Assembly (NCBI RefSeq): GCF_036245645.1
Contig: NZ_BTPE01000002.1
Location: forward strand, 417,864 to 481,863
Direction: 5' to 3'
Source: Algoriphagus taiwanensis
GTDB taxonomy: Bacteria; Bacteroidota; Bacteroidia; Cytophagales; Cyclobacteriaceae
DNA length: 64,000 nucleotides
Under the pieces are notes generated by a model, which saw only the letters and a list, made by a program, of their open reading frames with translations, did not search any database and had not been told where the DNA came from. Positions within the stretch are counted from its first letter, which is position 1; each line of letters begins with the position of its first letter. Position numbers and translations under genes: made by a program. Below, piece by piece: positions 51,225-60,315 of this stretch.

Positions 51225-52348
51225 CAGCCCAATACTTCCTTAATGGCTTGATTGTAAAGGGTTACCTCCTCTATGGTTCCTGTGGAGATTCGACACCAAT
51301 CATTCAATGGAGGGAAAGGACGGCCAATAATAAATCCTTTCTGAGCCATGGTCTTATTGAGCTCTACGATGTCTCTTCCTGATTGGAAAAAGACAAAGTT
51401 GGCATGAGATTCCAGATAGGGAAGCTTCAACTCATCCAAGGTCTGAGTCAGCAATGCTTTTGCCTCTTTGTTTTTTTGAAGAGAAAACTGATAAAATTCC
51501 TTATCCATCAGGGCTGCTTTTCCTGCTTCAATTGCCATGATGTTGGTATTGGCTACCACTCGGTCTTTCAACTTATCTGCCAATTCGGGCTTGGCAATCA
51601 GATACCCCAGTCGGATACCAGCCAGTCCATACACTTTGGAAAGGGTGCGTGACACGACCACATCGTGTCCTTTTTTCACCAGTTCTACCATGGAAGGGTA
51701 ATTGGGCTCGGTGATGTAGTCATAGTAAGCCTCATCGCTGAATACAACTGCCCTTTTGCTCACAGTCTCACAGAAATCAATGACTTTTTGGGCAGGAAGG
51801 AGTTTTCCGGTTGGATTGTTGGGGTTACAAAGGAATACCAATCGGGTCTCGTGAGATACTCTTTTTTCGATTTCATCCAGATCAAAGTCCAAATCCTTGT
51901 TTAAAGGAACCCAGTTGATCTCTGTTCCCCAAAGCTCGGCATACTCCATCATAGAGAGGAAAGTAGGAGCACAGGAGATGATTTCTCCCCCGCGGCCAAA
52001 AGTGATTCCAGCTACTTTTAGCCCTTCGGTAGATCCGGCGACAGGTACTATATAATTCTCCGGGACACCTTCTTTTTCTGCGATCATCTTGACCAAAGAG
52101 CCATTGTAGGACCAAGGATAGCGGCATCCATTTTCGAATGCGCTGACCATGGCCTGCCTCATTTTTTCAGATGGTCCATATGGATTTTCATTGGAGCCAA
52201 GTCGGATAGGACCGGCCAGAGGTCTTGGGTTAAACTTGCGGATTTCCTCCGCACTGAGAGAGGAGGCCATTCCTGAAGCTCCCAAGAGGGCCAATCCACT
52301 TCCCAAAGAGGCTGATTTCAGCCAAGCTCTTCTTGATATTTCTTTCAT
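51224..52348 (-). CDS. HisC-like PLP aminotransferase with a Tat export signal
   Basis: The 374-residue protein begins with a twin-arginine signal (SRRAWLKSASLGSGLALLGA), so it is probably exported folded with its cofactor. The rest is a class I/II PLP enzyme of the histidinol-phosphate aminotransferase type: IRLGSNENPYGPSE, FLCNPNNPTGKLL, and SRTLSKVYGLAGIRLGY, where the Lys binds PLP. Cytosolic HisC has no such leader, so this is probably a different, exported aminotransferase; the substrate is unknown. It overlaps the GNAT gene by one base. Confidence 0.85.
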   Translation of the reverse strand: MKEISRRAWLKSASLGSGLALLGASGMASSLSAEEIRKFNPRPLAGPIRLGSNENPYGPSEKMRQAMVSAFENGCRYPWSYNGSLVKMIAEKEGVPENYIVPVAGSTEGLKVAGITFGRGGEIISCAPTFLSMMEYAELWGTEINWVPLNKDLDFDLDEIEKRVSHETRLVFLCNPNNPTGKLLPAQKVIDFCETVSKRAVVFSDEAYYDYITEPNYPSMVELVKKGHDVVVSRTLSKVYGLAGIRLGYLIAKPELADKLKDRVVANTNIMAIEAGKAALMDKEFYQFSLQKNKEAKALLTQTLDELKLPYLESHANFVFFQSGRDIVELNKTMAQKGFIIGRPFPPLNDWCRISTGTIEEVTLYNQAIKEVLG

Positions 52349-52546
52349 GGTTTTATGGTTTTGATTGGCAAAATACTAAGCTTTTGCCAAGGATGTTAGA
52401 AAAATTACATTTTTGGCAATACTTTATTTACATTCTATTTTTATTGAAAAAATCGTCCAAAAAATATTTTTATTCTGAAATTTCCATTTATACAGAATTA
52501 TTTTTTAAATTATCTCAAGCACAATAAACCCTTAACCCCTTGAATT

Positions 52547-53338
52547 ATGAAAAAGATACTCATGCTCTTGGTTGTTGGGTTGCTCTGGGCGGGGATGACT
52601 CGCGCCCAACAAACTCAATATATGGTGTTCGATTTTATCAAAGTGGAAAAAGACCAGCTCTTTGATTACATCGAATTTAAAGACCTTCTCGAAAAGGTTT
52701 ACCGGCAGGCTTTCAACGATAAAATAATCAACGGTTGGGATTTTTGGTCTCTGCAAAACGGTGCTGATGGAGGTGATTTCCAGTATATCATGGTGACGTA
52801 TTACAATGACCCGGTAAAAATGATGAATGGAATCGCCGACGAAGAGATGATCCAATACACCAAAATCGCTTATCCTCATCTTTCGGATACACAAGTTAGG
52901 CAGCTGTTTCAGCAATCCTTAACTATGCGTGAATTGCCTATGAGGCTCTACATGAAGGTGTTGGCTGCTACCGAAGACCAATTCCAGTTTAAACAGGGAG
53001 TATTGGCCTCTTTTGACCTGATGAAAGCAGTAGAAGGCAGATATGGAGATTATGAAAAAGCTGAAATTGAAGTTTTCAAACCCATCCACCAAAATAGAAT
53101 TGATCGTGGGCTGATGGGGCATTGGAGCTTTCTCAGATCTGCCCTACCTTTGGGTTCGGAAGCTTCTTCCACCCATCTCACCGTAAATCTGTACAAGGAT
53201 TACATGCAGTTTTTCAACGCTCAGGCCTATGAGGATATGAATCAAACCGATGAGCAACGAAAGGCCGTCAATGAGGGATTGAGTTCCCGTGATCAAAAAT
53301 GGATTTACCTTGCCACTTTGGAAAATGTAGTTAGATAG
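52547..53338 (+). CDS. Secreted protein of unknown function
   Basis: The 263-residue protein has a signal peptide (KKILMLLVVGLLWAGMTRAQ). The mature part contains two similar alpha-beta segments (YMVFDFIKVEKDQLFDYIEFKDL and, later, AEIEVFKPIHQNRIDRGLMGHWSFLRS), which suggests a duplicated ferredoxin-like fold. I do not recognise a family. It is monocistronic, preceded by about 200 bases of very AT-rich sequence (52380-52530) that probably holds its promoter, and followed by a terminator at 53364. Confidence 0.72.
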   Translation: MKKILMLLVVGLLWAGMTRAQQTQYMVFDFIKVEKDQLFDYIEFKDLLEKVYRQAFNDKIINGWDFWSLQNGADGGDFQYIMVTYYNDPVKMMNGIADEEMIQYTKIAYPHLSDTQVRQLFQQSLTMRELPMRLYMKVLAATEDQFQFKQGVLASFDLMKAVEGRYGDYEKAEIEVFKPIHQNRIDRGLMGHWSFLRSALPLGSEASSTHLTVNLYKDYMQFFNAQAYEDMNQTDEQRKAVNEGLSSRDQKWIYLATLENVVR

Positions 53339-53363
53339 CAAGTCCGGTCGACGTGCGCTACAG

Positions 53364-53387
53364 GGCCTCAATTGAGGCCTTTTTTTA
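53364..53387 (+). terminator. Rho-independent terminator after the secreted-protein gene
   Basis: GGCCTCAATTGAGGCC is a perfect 16-base palindrome followed by a run of T on the plus strand. It separates the gene from the convergent MFS gene. Confidence 0.82.
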
Positions 53388-53398
53388 TGCGTTTTAGT

Positions 53399-54580
53399 TT
53401 AGTTTTTAGAGTTTTTAAACCAGAAGAAAATCGAAATACCAACCGCTGGTCCAATAGCAAGTAAGCCCAAAGCAGTCCGCACATCTAGCTCTGCAATCAG
53501 CCAAGTGGTCAGGTAAATGCTGACAATCGTAAGTCCAAAACCCAATGAATTCACCAGAGTCAGGGCAGTGCCTCGGTGTTCAGGGGAGACACTTTGGGCA
53601 ACCAAAGTGGAAAATTGGGGAGAATCCGCAGTCACCAGTAAGCCCCAAAATAATAAAAAGGGCAATACCCAAAATCCTGAAACCCCGGGGAAAATCAAAA
53701 GAATCACCCCGCATAAGCCTGAACCAATCAGACTGAAAAGAGCGACTTGTTTACTTCCTTTTCTAAGTGCAATCTGACCTCCTAAGGCGCAGGAAACACC
53801 TCCGGAGGCAATGACCAAAAAGGTCCAAAAAGAAGATTGAGATGCAGAAACCGAATCCTGAGTCAAAGCCAAAATCAGGGCAGGAAGAAATGCCCAAAAG
53901 GTGTATAGCTCCCACATATGCCCAAAGTATCCTCCTGCTGAGGCTTTGAGGGAATTGTTCTTTGCCAGCTTGGGCAAAAGACTAAGGTCAAATTTGGGGT
54001 TGCTTTTGCGAAAAGGGCCATTGGGAACCAGAAAGCCAATCAATGCTCCTCCCAAAATGGCGAGAAAAGAGGTGGAGAACAGAATGATTTTCCAGGAAAT
54101 GGTAATTCCCAATCCTTTCAGCAAAAATGGAAAGGCAGTGCCCAAGACCAAAGCTCCGACTAAGAAACCCAAAGCTCCGCCCAAGCCTTTTTCAAAATAG
54201 TCCGCCGCGATCTTCATCCCCACGGGATAAATCCCCGCCAAGAAAAACCCCACCAGAAACCGGAAAATCAACAAGGAGGCATAAGAGAAAGGCAAAACCA
54301 AAATCAGCAGATTGGATAGGGAGGCCAAAACAGCACTGAAGAAAAAAACATCTACCGGAGAATACCGGTCAGGAATGGATCCCAAGGCGTAGAGGAATGT
54401 TCCGGTTATAAATCCCAACTGGACCACCGAGGTGAGCATAGGGACAATGCCTTCTTTTCCCAGAATTAGTTCCCATTCCGGTGCGGCAGCATTGCCTGCA
54501 AACCAAAGTGAAGTGCCCAAAAACTGAGCAATGACGATCAGAATCAGGGCACTTCTTTGTGAGAGAATTTTGGGCATCAA
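53399..54580 (-). CDS. MFS transporter
   Basis: The 393-residue protein has 12 hydrophobic segments with the MFS-typical loop after helix 2-3 (GSIPDRYSPVDVFFFSAVL) and the middle segment NGPFRKSNPKFDLS between the halves. The start (LSQRSALILIVIAQFLGTSLWFAGNAA) is usual for sugar- or nitrate-porter-type families of Bacteroidota. The substrate is unknown. It overlaps the aldo/keto reductase gene by four bases, so it is the last gene of the minus-strand run beginning with the FMO gene. Confidence 0.82.
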   Translation of the reverse strand: MMPKILSQRSALILIVIAQFLGTSLWFAGNAAAPEWELILGKEGIVPMLTSVVQLGFITGTFLYALGSIPDRYSPVDVFFFSAVLASLSNLLILVLPFSYASLLIFRFLVGFFLAGIYPVGMKIAADYFEKGLGGALGFLVGALVLGTAFPFLLKGLGITISWKIILFSTSFLAILGGALIGFLVPNGPFRKSNPKFDLSLLPKLAKNNSLKASAGGYFGHMWELYTFWAFLPALILALTQDSVSASQSSFWTFLVIASGGVSCALGGQIALRKGSKQVALFSLIGSGLCGVILLIFPGVSGFWVLPFLLFWGLLVTADSPQFSTLVAQSVSPEHRGTALTLVNSLGFGLTIVSIYLTTWLIAELDVRTALGLLAIGPAVGISIFFWFKNSKN

Positions 54581-55596
54581 CCTTTCAGAAGGGATTGAAT
54601 CTGACTGATTTCCTCCGGAGAAAAGCTGGAATTGGCAACTGCTGCCACGTTATCATCCAGCTGCTCGGGCTTGGATACCCCGATCAATACCGAAGTGATT
54701 CTTGAATCTTTGAGCAGCCAGGCGATAGCCATCTGGGCTAGGCTTTGTCCTCTCTTTTTGGCAATGTCGTTGAGTTGGGAAATCAAGCTGAGCTTCTCCG
54801 GAGCGATTTGCTCAGGCTTCAGGTAGCGGCCATCTTTTGCCGCGCGGGAGTCGGCAGGGATTCCTTTGAGATATTTGTCTGTAAGAAGGCCTTGTTCCAA
54901 TGGTGAAAAAGCAATGCTTCCGATTCCTTTTTGGCCAAGGACATCCAGAAGGCCATTTTCCACCCATCGATCCAGCATGCTGTATCTTGGCTGATGGATC
55001 AGCAAAGGCACGCCCATGGAAGCCAGGATATCATAGGCTTTGGCGGTGTCCTCGGCAGAGTACTGGGATATTCCCACATACAGTGCCTTTCCCTGACGAT
55101 GAAGCTGGGCGAGTGCCCCCATGGTCTCTTCCAATGGCGTATCCGGGTCAGGTCTGTGATGGTAGAAAATATCCACATAGTCCAATCCCATGCGCTTTAG
55201 GCTTTGGTCACAGCTGGCGATGAGGTATTTCTTGGAGCCAAAGTTTCCATAGGGACCCGGCCACATATCCCAACCAGCTTTGGAAGAAATGAGCAGCTCA
55301 TCCCGATAGGGGAGAAAGTCTTTTTTAAGAATCCGTCCAAAGTTTTCCTCAGCAGACCCAAATGGAGGTCCGTAATTATTGGCGAGATCAAAATGGCAAA
55401 TTCCCAAGTCAAAGGCTCTTCTCAGGATTTTTCTTCCAAGAGTGAAGTCGGCATTGTGGCCGAAGTTGTGCCAAAGTCCGAGACTGATTTCTGGAAGTCT
55501 CAGTCCGCTTTTTCCGCAAAAGCGGTATTTCATCTGATCGTAGCGGTCAGCTTGGGGTAGATAAGGAAGTAAAGGTTCGTGGTCGTTTATATGCAT
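54577..55596 (-). CDS. Aldo/keto reductase
   Basis: The ATG at 55596 gives 339 residues. The family tetrad is visible: Asp in FDLANNYGPPFGSAEENFG, the Tyr in the same segment, Lys in SSKAGWDMWPGPYGNFGSKK and His in IFYHHRPDPDTPLEETMGAL. This is the YghZ-like group that reduces small aldehydes, such as L-glyceraldehyde-3-phosphate, with NADPH. It is cytosolic. It follows the carrier gene closely on the same strand and overlaps the MFS gene by four bases. A start at 55626 would overlap the preceding gene and has no family support. Confidence 0.9.
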   Translation of the reverse strand: MHINDHEPLLPYLPQADRYDQMKYRFCGKSGLRLPEISLGLWHNFGHNADFTLGRKILRRAFDLGICHFDLANNYGPPFGSAEENFGRILKKDFLPYRDELLISSKAGWDMWPGPYGNFGSKKYLIASCDQSLKRMGLDYVDIFYHHRPDPDTPLEETMGALAQLHRQGKALYVGISQYSAEDTAKAYDILASMGVPLLIHQPRYSMLDRWVENGLLDVLGQKGIGSIAFSPLEQGLLTDKYLKGIPADSRAAKDGRYLKPEQIAPEKLSLISQLNDIAKKRGQSLAQMAIAWLLKDSRITSVLIGVSKPEQLDDNVAAVANSSFSPEEISQIQSLLKG

Positions 55597-55618
55597 GAGA
55601 TAAATTATTTTGCTTGAA

Positions 55619-56953
55619 TCAGCCAAACCAAAGGATGCCCAAAAGGCAGATGGCCATTGCGAAAATGCTTATAAAAACCCAGCTTTTCCAAATGTAAGCC
55701 ATCCAATCCTTGTAATTGATTCCACCGGCGGCAATGATCGCCATCATTCCCCCATTGGTCGGAGTGATGACATCCATCAGGGCTGCGGCATACTGATAAG
55801 TAAGCACGGAAACCTGCCGGCTGATCTGAAGAAGGTCGGTAAGTGGGGCTGCCAAAGGAATAGTCAGCGCAGCCTGACCGGATGTACTCGGCACAGGCAA
55901 GTGAATCAGGGCCTGACTGATGTACATGCCAATGACTGCTACCGAATTGGGAAGATTTTCCAGTGGGGAGAAAAGGCCTTGGATAATCGGGTCAATAATC
56001 GCCCCTTTTTCCAGAATGATGAAAATACTCCTCGCAAAGCCAACGATAATTCCCGCAAAAATCATTTCCCGAAATCCCTGCGCATACGCTCTTGCAGTAC
56101 CGTTGAGGCCCATTTTTCCGATCAACCCGCATGCTATTCCTACCACGAAAAACAAAGCCGACATCTCATTGTATCCCCAGTCCCAAACAGTGATTCCATA
56201 GGCCATTACACCAATCCCTCCGAAGGATAAAAACAAAATCAGGGCATGGCTTCCCGAAATCGGACTGGGCTTAAGGACACTTTCTTCTTGAATTTGTCCC
56301 TTATTTTTCCCTGAGATCATATGGAAAGTAATCCATCCCAAAACTGCAATCAGCCAAAAACCGATTCGGAAAACGGATCCTGAAAAGGGAGCCAGTTCTG
56401 CGATTTTTTGCGCGAGCAAAGCCACAAAAGGATTGATCGGTGAGAAGGCCGCACCCACAAGGGAAGATCCCAAAGTCAAGGCGATAATGGATCTCAAATC
56501 ATAATTTAGCTTTCGGGCCAATACCACCAGGATCGGAACCATGGGAATAATCTCCTCCTGCATGGAAATAGAAGCTCCACCAAAGGCGAAAACCAGCCCC
56601 AGAAGATAAAATAGCAGGAATCGGGAATTGCGGAAGGAGTAAATCAGGGACTCGATCCCTGCCTGCAGTGCACCGGTTTTCTCCACGATGAAAAAAGCCC
56701 CTCCAAGGAAAAGGATCAGCACAATGATATCCGCCCCGTTAATCATTCCCTCAGGTATGGCTAAAATGATGTCTCCTATGCTGGGATTGATATCTTCAAT
56801 CGAATGAAAACTCCCTGGCACGACAACCTCTCTTCCGGTTTCCTCATTGACAATCCGGTCAAAACTCCCCGAGGGAATCAGATAAGTAGCCACTCCGGCC
56901 AAAAGGATAAAAGACAAAAGAATGACAAGAGGATCTGGAAAAGAGAGTTTCAT
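55619..56953 (-). CDS. YfcC-type C4-dicarboxylate/amino-acid carrier
   Basis: The 444-residue membrane protein starts MKLSFPDPLVILLSFILLAGVATYLIPSG and has ten or more helices with the family segments ILFLGGAFFIVEKTGAL, FGGASISMQEEIIPMVPIL and PVPSTSGQAALTIPLAAPLTDLL. Such carriers take up C4-dicarboxylates or short peptides/amino acids; the substrate is not settled for the family. It overlaps the serine-hydrolase gene by four bases, so uptake and hydrolysis may be linked. Confidence 0.88.
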   Translation of the reverse strand: MKLSFPDPLVILLSFILLAGVATYLIPSGSFDRIVNEETGREVVVPGSFHSIEDINPSIGDIILAIPEGMINGADIIVLILFLGGAFFIVEKTGALQAGIESLIYSFRNSRFLLFYLLGLVFAFGGASISMQEEIIPMVPILVVLARKLNYDLRSIIALTLGSSLVGAAFSPINPFVALLAQKIAELAPFSGSVFRIGFWLIAVLGWITFHMISGKNKGQIQEESVLKPSPISGSHALILFLSFGGIGVMAYGITVWDWGYNEMSALFFVVGIACGLIGKMGLNGTARAYAQGFREMIFAGIIVGFARSIFIILEKGAIIDPIIQGLFSPLENLPNSVAVIGMYISQALIHLPVPSTSGQAALTIPLAAPLTDLLQISRQVSVLTYQYAAALMDVITPTNGGMMAIIAAGGINYKDWMAYIWKSWVFISIFAMAICLLGILWFG

Positions 56954-58062
56954 GGATTGGAGGAAAGGGTTTGAAGGAGTCGTTCGGCAATGATTTTTCT
57001 GTGGTCGGAGATGTCTTTGGCGTTGGTAAGTAGGAAAAAGCCCATTTTTAATTCGTTGGAAAAGGCAAACAGGGAGCTGTATCCTGCCTGACCTCCGTAG
57101 TGTCCGGTAAATTCCTGTCCGTTGAGACGTAAATGCTGGAATCCAGCCAATTTACCCGAGGGAAGTGTCAACCAGTCCAACTCTTTTTGAAAATCGCCCA
57201 TCCTTCCCCTGCCCAAATGAACCAAGACCATAGCCAAATCCTCAGGAGTGCTTACCAAACCTGAAGAAGGGGAGGGACTTCGCTCAAAGCGGATTTTGTT
57301 GGGTTGGATGCGTTTCCAGAGGAAGGTCTTCCCGTGACCTTGCATGGGATTGGCTGACTCGGGCCATTCCAGAACAAAGTCGGAGCTTTTCATCCCTGCT
57401 TTCTGTAATGTGCCCTCGCTCAGAATTATCTCAAAGGGCTGATTTTGGTACTTCTCCAATCCATACCCCAAGAGGTCAAAATTAATGTCTGCATAGTGCA
57501 TAGAGTCTATCGAACCCCGTTTCTTGGGGATTTGATGGAGTACTTGGGATAGCGGCCTGTCTTTTTCTCTTTGGAAAAGCCGGGCCAATATTCCCGGGTC
57601 TCTGAGTCCGGAAGTGTGGGTGAGTAATTGGGTAAGAGTAATCGAGCCTAATTCGTCCACTTTCTCCTCTTCCTTAGAAAAAAGGTCATGAAGCGGGGTG
57701 TCCAAGGTAAATCCTCTTTCATTCCCGGCTTGGGCAAGGGCCAGTGCAGTAAAGATCTTGGAAATCGAAGCCACGGGAATCCGACTGTTTAGGTTCATCG
57801 TGTCTTTGCTTTCCAGATTTTCATAGCCAAAAGCCTTCAGATACACCACTTTTCCCTCGTGGACAATTCCCACTGCCAATCCGGGAATAAGGAATTCTGT
57901 GAGACTTTGGGAAAAGAGGGAATCCAGTCTTTCCTCCTCAGTTTGGGGAAAACTCACCGGATTCAGCCTGACTTTAGGATGACTTTTGCCCCACTCCCAA
58001 ACCAAAAATAGCAGGAACCAGAAAACCAATCCGTAACCAAGGTATTTGATCTTCTGGTTCAT
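56950..58062 (-). CDS. Serine hydrolase, beta-lactamase class C-like
   Basis: The 370-residue protein has an N-terminal membrane anchor (GYGLVFWFLLFLVWEWG). The penicillin-binding-type catalytic domain has the SxxK motif VASISKIFTALALA, the Tyr box HYADINFDLLGYGLE (YAD-Ile instead of YxN) and a C-terminal HYGGQAGYSS in place of KTG. The family covers peptidases and esterases more often than true beta-lactamases. It is anchored in the inner membrane and faces outward. It overlaps the YfcC gene by four bases and follows the FMO gene by four. Confidence 0.87.
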   Translation of the reverse strand: MNQKIKYLGYGLVFWFLLFLVWEWGKSHPKVRLNPVSFPQTEEERLDSLFSQSLTEFLIPGLAVGIVHEGKVVYLKAFGYENLESKDTMNLNSRIPVASISKIFTALALAQAGNERGFTLDTPLHDLFSKEEEKVDELGSITLTQLLTHTSGLRDPGILARLFQREKDRPLSQVLHQIPKKRGSIDSMHYADINFDLLGYGLEKYQNQPFEIILSEGTLQKAGMKSSDFVLEWPESANPMQGHGKTFLWKRIQPNKIRFERSPSPSSGLVSTPEDLAMVLVHLGRGRMGDFQKELDWLTLPSGKLAGFQHLRLNGQEFTGHYGGQAGYSSLFAFSNELKMGFFLLTNAKDISDHRKIIAERLLQTLSSNP

Positions 58063-58066
58063 GAGT

Positions 58067-59407
58067 TTAGGAGGATTGAACTAGTTTTTCCCGGGCAGGA
58101 ACCGGAGTTTTGGAAACATAATTCCCCGGAAGCTGCTTTTTCAGGGCTTTGACAAACAGGTGATAGTCTACCGTGATCGTATGTCTTGGGGTATCGATCT
58201 GCCGGTAATGAGGGTGAGTGACCTCCCGCTCACAGAGTTCCTGAATGTTTTTAGGTCGCTTCCACTTGCCTATGAGTTCCTGAGCCATCAGCTTGCTCTG
58301 CAGCTCTGCACCAGGCCAGATACAGCCCAAAGGCTGAAACATCCCGATAAAATACAGATTGGTGATGGTCGGGTGGAACATTTTCAGATACAGCGGCACA
58401 GGCCCTTTGGAATAGTCGATAAAGTCCGGATCAAAGAAAGGATGGCTCAGCCAATAACCCGTGCAGGCGATCACCGAGTCGTATTCCTCTTCCTTTCCGT
58501 CTTCGAAAATGACCTTTTTCCCCTCAAACCTTTTGATGTCCATTCTGGGCTTGACTTTCCCGTGGCGGATTTTGTGCATCAGCTCATCATTGATCGTGGG
58601 ATGGGTGGCGCCAAAAGGCACGGTGATGGGCCTCAAGCCGTAGTTTTTGTAATCTCCCCAGAAAAACTTCAGCAGAAGCTCATTGAAAAAGGACCTTACC
58701 CGCACGGGTAGCCATCGGGTGCCTTCAGCTACTTTGTCGGATGGCTTTCCAAAAAAGAACTTCGGCGCAATCCAGTATCCCCTTCTCCAGCTGATAGCCG
58801 TACTTTCGGAAACCCGACTTGTCTCCACGGCCACATCACAGGCAGAATTGCCCCCTCCGATGACCAAAACCCGCTTTCCTTCAAATGGAGCTGCTTTTTT
58901 GAAATGATGGGAGTGGAGAAATTCCCCGGTAAACTCACCGGGATACTCCGGATAGCGGGGTTTCCAGTGGTGCCCATTGGCTACGGCAAGATCGGTAAAG
59001 AGTTCCTTGCTGATGACTCCGTCTTTCTCAGTCGTCACTTCCCAGGTGTTTTCATCGATCCATTGGCAATGCTTGACCATCGTGCCAAACCGGATATGGG
59101 GATACAGGTTAAACTTGGCCGCGTAAGCCTGAAAATACCTTCTCAGCGTGTCGTGGGAAGGGTAATCCGCCGCCTCAGGGTCAAATTCATCGAAGGTAAA
59201 GTCCTCGTATTGGGACAGGGTTTTGGAGGAAATGATATGCGTGGTCTCAAACACGCTGGAGTGACTTTCGTCTTCCGAATAGATCCAGTTGCCTCCTACA
59301 TCCAGATTTCGGTCAAAGGCAATTGCCTCAATGCCCTGATCCAGTAGATTTTTCAGGGCCGTGATTCCAGATGGCCCTGTACCGATTACCGCTACTTTCC
59401 GCTTCAT
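58067..59407 (-). CDS. Flavin-containing monooxygenase
   Basis: The 446-residue enzyme has the FAD-binding GxGxxG (VAVIGTGPSGITALKNLL), the NADPH-binding site (VLVIGGGNSACDVAVETSRV) and the FMO fingerprint FTGEFLHSHHFK between them. It oxygenates soft nucleophiles (N or S) using NADPH and O2; the substrate is unknown. It is cytosolic. It is the first gene of a five-gene minus-strand run of closely spaced or overlapping genes. The 908 bases upstream (59408-60315) hold no gene, only repeats, so its promoter must lie at the left edge of that zone. Confidence 0.93.
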   Translation of the reverse strand: MKRKVAVIGTGPSGITALKNLLDQGIEAIAFDRNLDVGGNWIYSEDESHSSVFETTHIISSKTLSQYEDFTFDEFDPEAADYPSHDTLRRYFQAYAAKFNLYPHIRFGTMVKHCQWIDENTWEVTTEKDGVISKELFTDLAVANGHHWKPRYPEYPGEFTGEFLHSHHFKKAAPFEGKRVLVIGGGNSACDVAVETSRVSESTAISWRRGYWIAPKFFFGKPSDKVAEGTRWLPVRVRSFFNELLLKFFWGDYKNYGLRPITVPFGATHPTINDELMHKIRHGKVKPRMDIKRFEGKKVIFEDGKEEEYDSVIACTGYWLSHPFFDPDFIDYSKGPVPLYLKMFHPTITNLYFIGMFQPLGCIWPGAELQSKLMAQELIGKWKRPKNIQELCEREVTHPHYRQIDTPRHTITVDYHLFVKALKKQLPGNYVSKTPVPAREKLVQSS

Positions 59408-59613
59408 TCCTTGGGGTGTTCTTGATTAATTTGGGTTATGGGGTTTAATCTAGGGAAAAAGCTTGAAAGAGTTTAAAGTTTAAAGGGGAAGATTTGGGGG
59501 AGGGAAGACCGAAGACGGAAGACGGAAGACGGAAGACGGGAGACCGAAGACCGATGTCGGATGTCGGATGACCGATGTCGGATGTCAGATGTCCGATGTC
59601 CGATGAAGAGCGG

Positions 59614-59705
59614 AAAGGGAAGTTGTATTGGAACGTCATAGCGAGGAGCTAAGCGGATTTTAATTTTTTGCGGATCGCAGGAAGCGACGAAGCTATCTTT
59701 ATGAG
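59614..59705. repeat. Interspersed element, copy 1
   Basis: About 90 bases with the core GAACGTCATAGCGAGGAGCT, then AGCGGATTTTAATTTTTT and GGAAGCGACGAAGCTATCTT. A second copy at 59770-59864 differs at about ten positions. It resembles the GTCATTGCGAGGAGCGAAG-type dispersed repeats of Bacteroidota (from memory). Confidence 0.8.
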
Positions 59706-59769
59706 TAGGGAAGACGGAAGACGGAGGACCGAAGACCGAAGACCGAAGACCGATGTCCGATGTCGATTG

Positions 59770-59864
59770 GAAAAGGAAGTTGTAATGGAACGTCATAGCG
59801 AGGAGCTGAGCGGATTTTAATTTTTTTGCGAATCTTAGGAAGCGACGAAGCTATCTTTTTGAGG
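59770..59864. repeat. Interspersed element, copy 2
   Basis: Direct-orientation copy of the element at 59614-59705, placed between the second and third heptamer blocks, with small indels in the T run and in the GCGAATCTTAG segment. Confidence 0.8.
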
Positions 59865-60052
59865 AGGGAAGACGGAAGACCGAAGACAGGAGACGGAAGA
59901 CAGAAGACAGAAGACCGATGTCGGATGTCGGATGACCGATGTCAGATGTCGGAAGAACTATGTCAAATGACCGATGTCGGATGACCGATGATCGAAGAGA
60001 GGGGTGAGAAAGTGGAAAAATTGTAAGAATAGGGTTGAGGTGCTGGATTGGG

Positions 60053-60088
60053 CAACTCCCCCCTACAGGGGGGCTAGGGGGGTTGAAA
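60053..60088. repeat. C/G-run palindrome between heptamer blocks
   Basis: AACTCCCCCC / GGGGGGTT enclose an inner CCCCCCTACAGGGGGG, so two alternative hairpins can form. It stands before the fourth heptamer block and resembles in style the element at 15891-15919. Confidence 0.7.
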
Positions 60089-60315
60089 TGTGGGAAGACG
60101 GAAGACGGAGGACGGAAGACGGAAGACGGGAGACGGGAGACGGGAGACGGGAGACCGAAGACCGATGTCGGATGTCAGATGTCGGATGTCGAATGTCGGA
60201 TGTCGGATGTCAGATGACGGAAGACCGATGTCCGATGTCCGATGAAGCCCGGAATTGCAAAGCTTTGCTATCCGATTAATTGGCTGAAGTTCGATTTAAT
60301 CTCGTGAATCGTCAA

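Larger units (their letters stand above)
59502..60247. repeat. Four heptamer minisatellite blocks (GAAGACS then GATGTCS)
   Basis: The gap 59408-60315 contains four blocks of 7-base repeats (59502-59605, 59708-59768, 59866-59996, 60091-60247). Each block starts with units of the GAAGACG/GAAGACC type and then changes to GATGTCG/GATGTCC units, always in this order on the plus strand. The blocks are separated by two copies of a longer element and by a C/G-run hairpin. Open frames here are repeat artefacts. Confidence 0.93.

Noticed and set aside
56950..58062. Beta-lactamase resistance gene
   Set aside because: The KTG box is not present and the anchor and operon context fit a peptidase/esterase-like serine hydrolase better.
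59445..59796. Minus-strand open frames rich in Ser, Arg, Pro
   Set aside because: They arise from heptamer repeats that change frame every unit; no protein-like character.
60004..60279. Plus-strand open frame rich in Arg, Glu, Gly, Asp
   Set aside because: Same heptamer artefact, in the fourth block.
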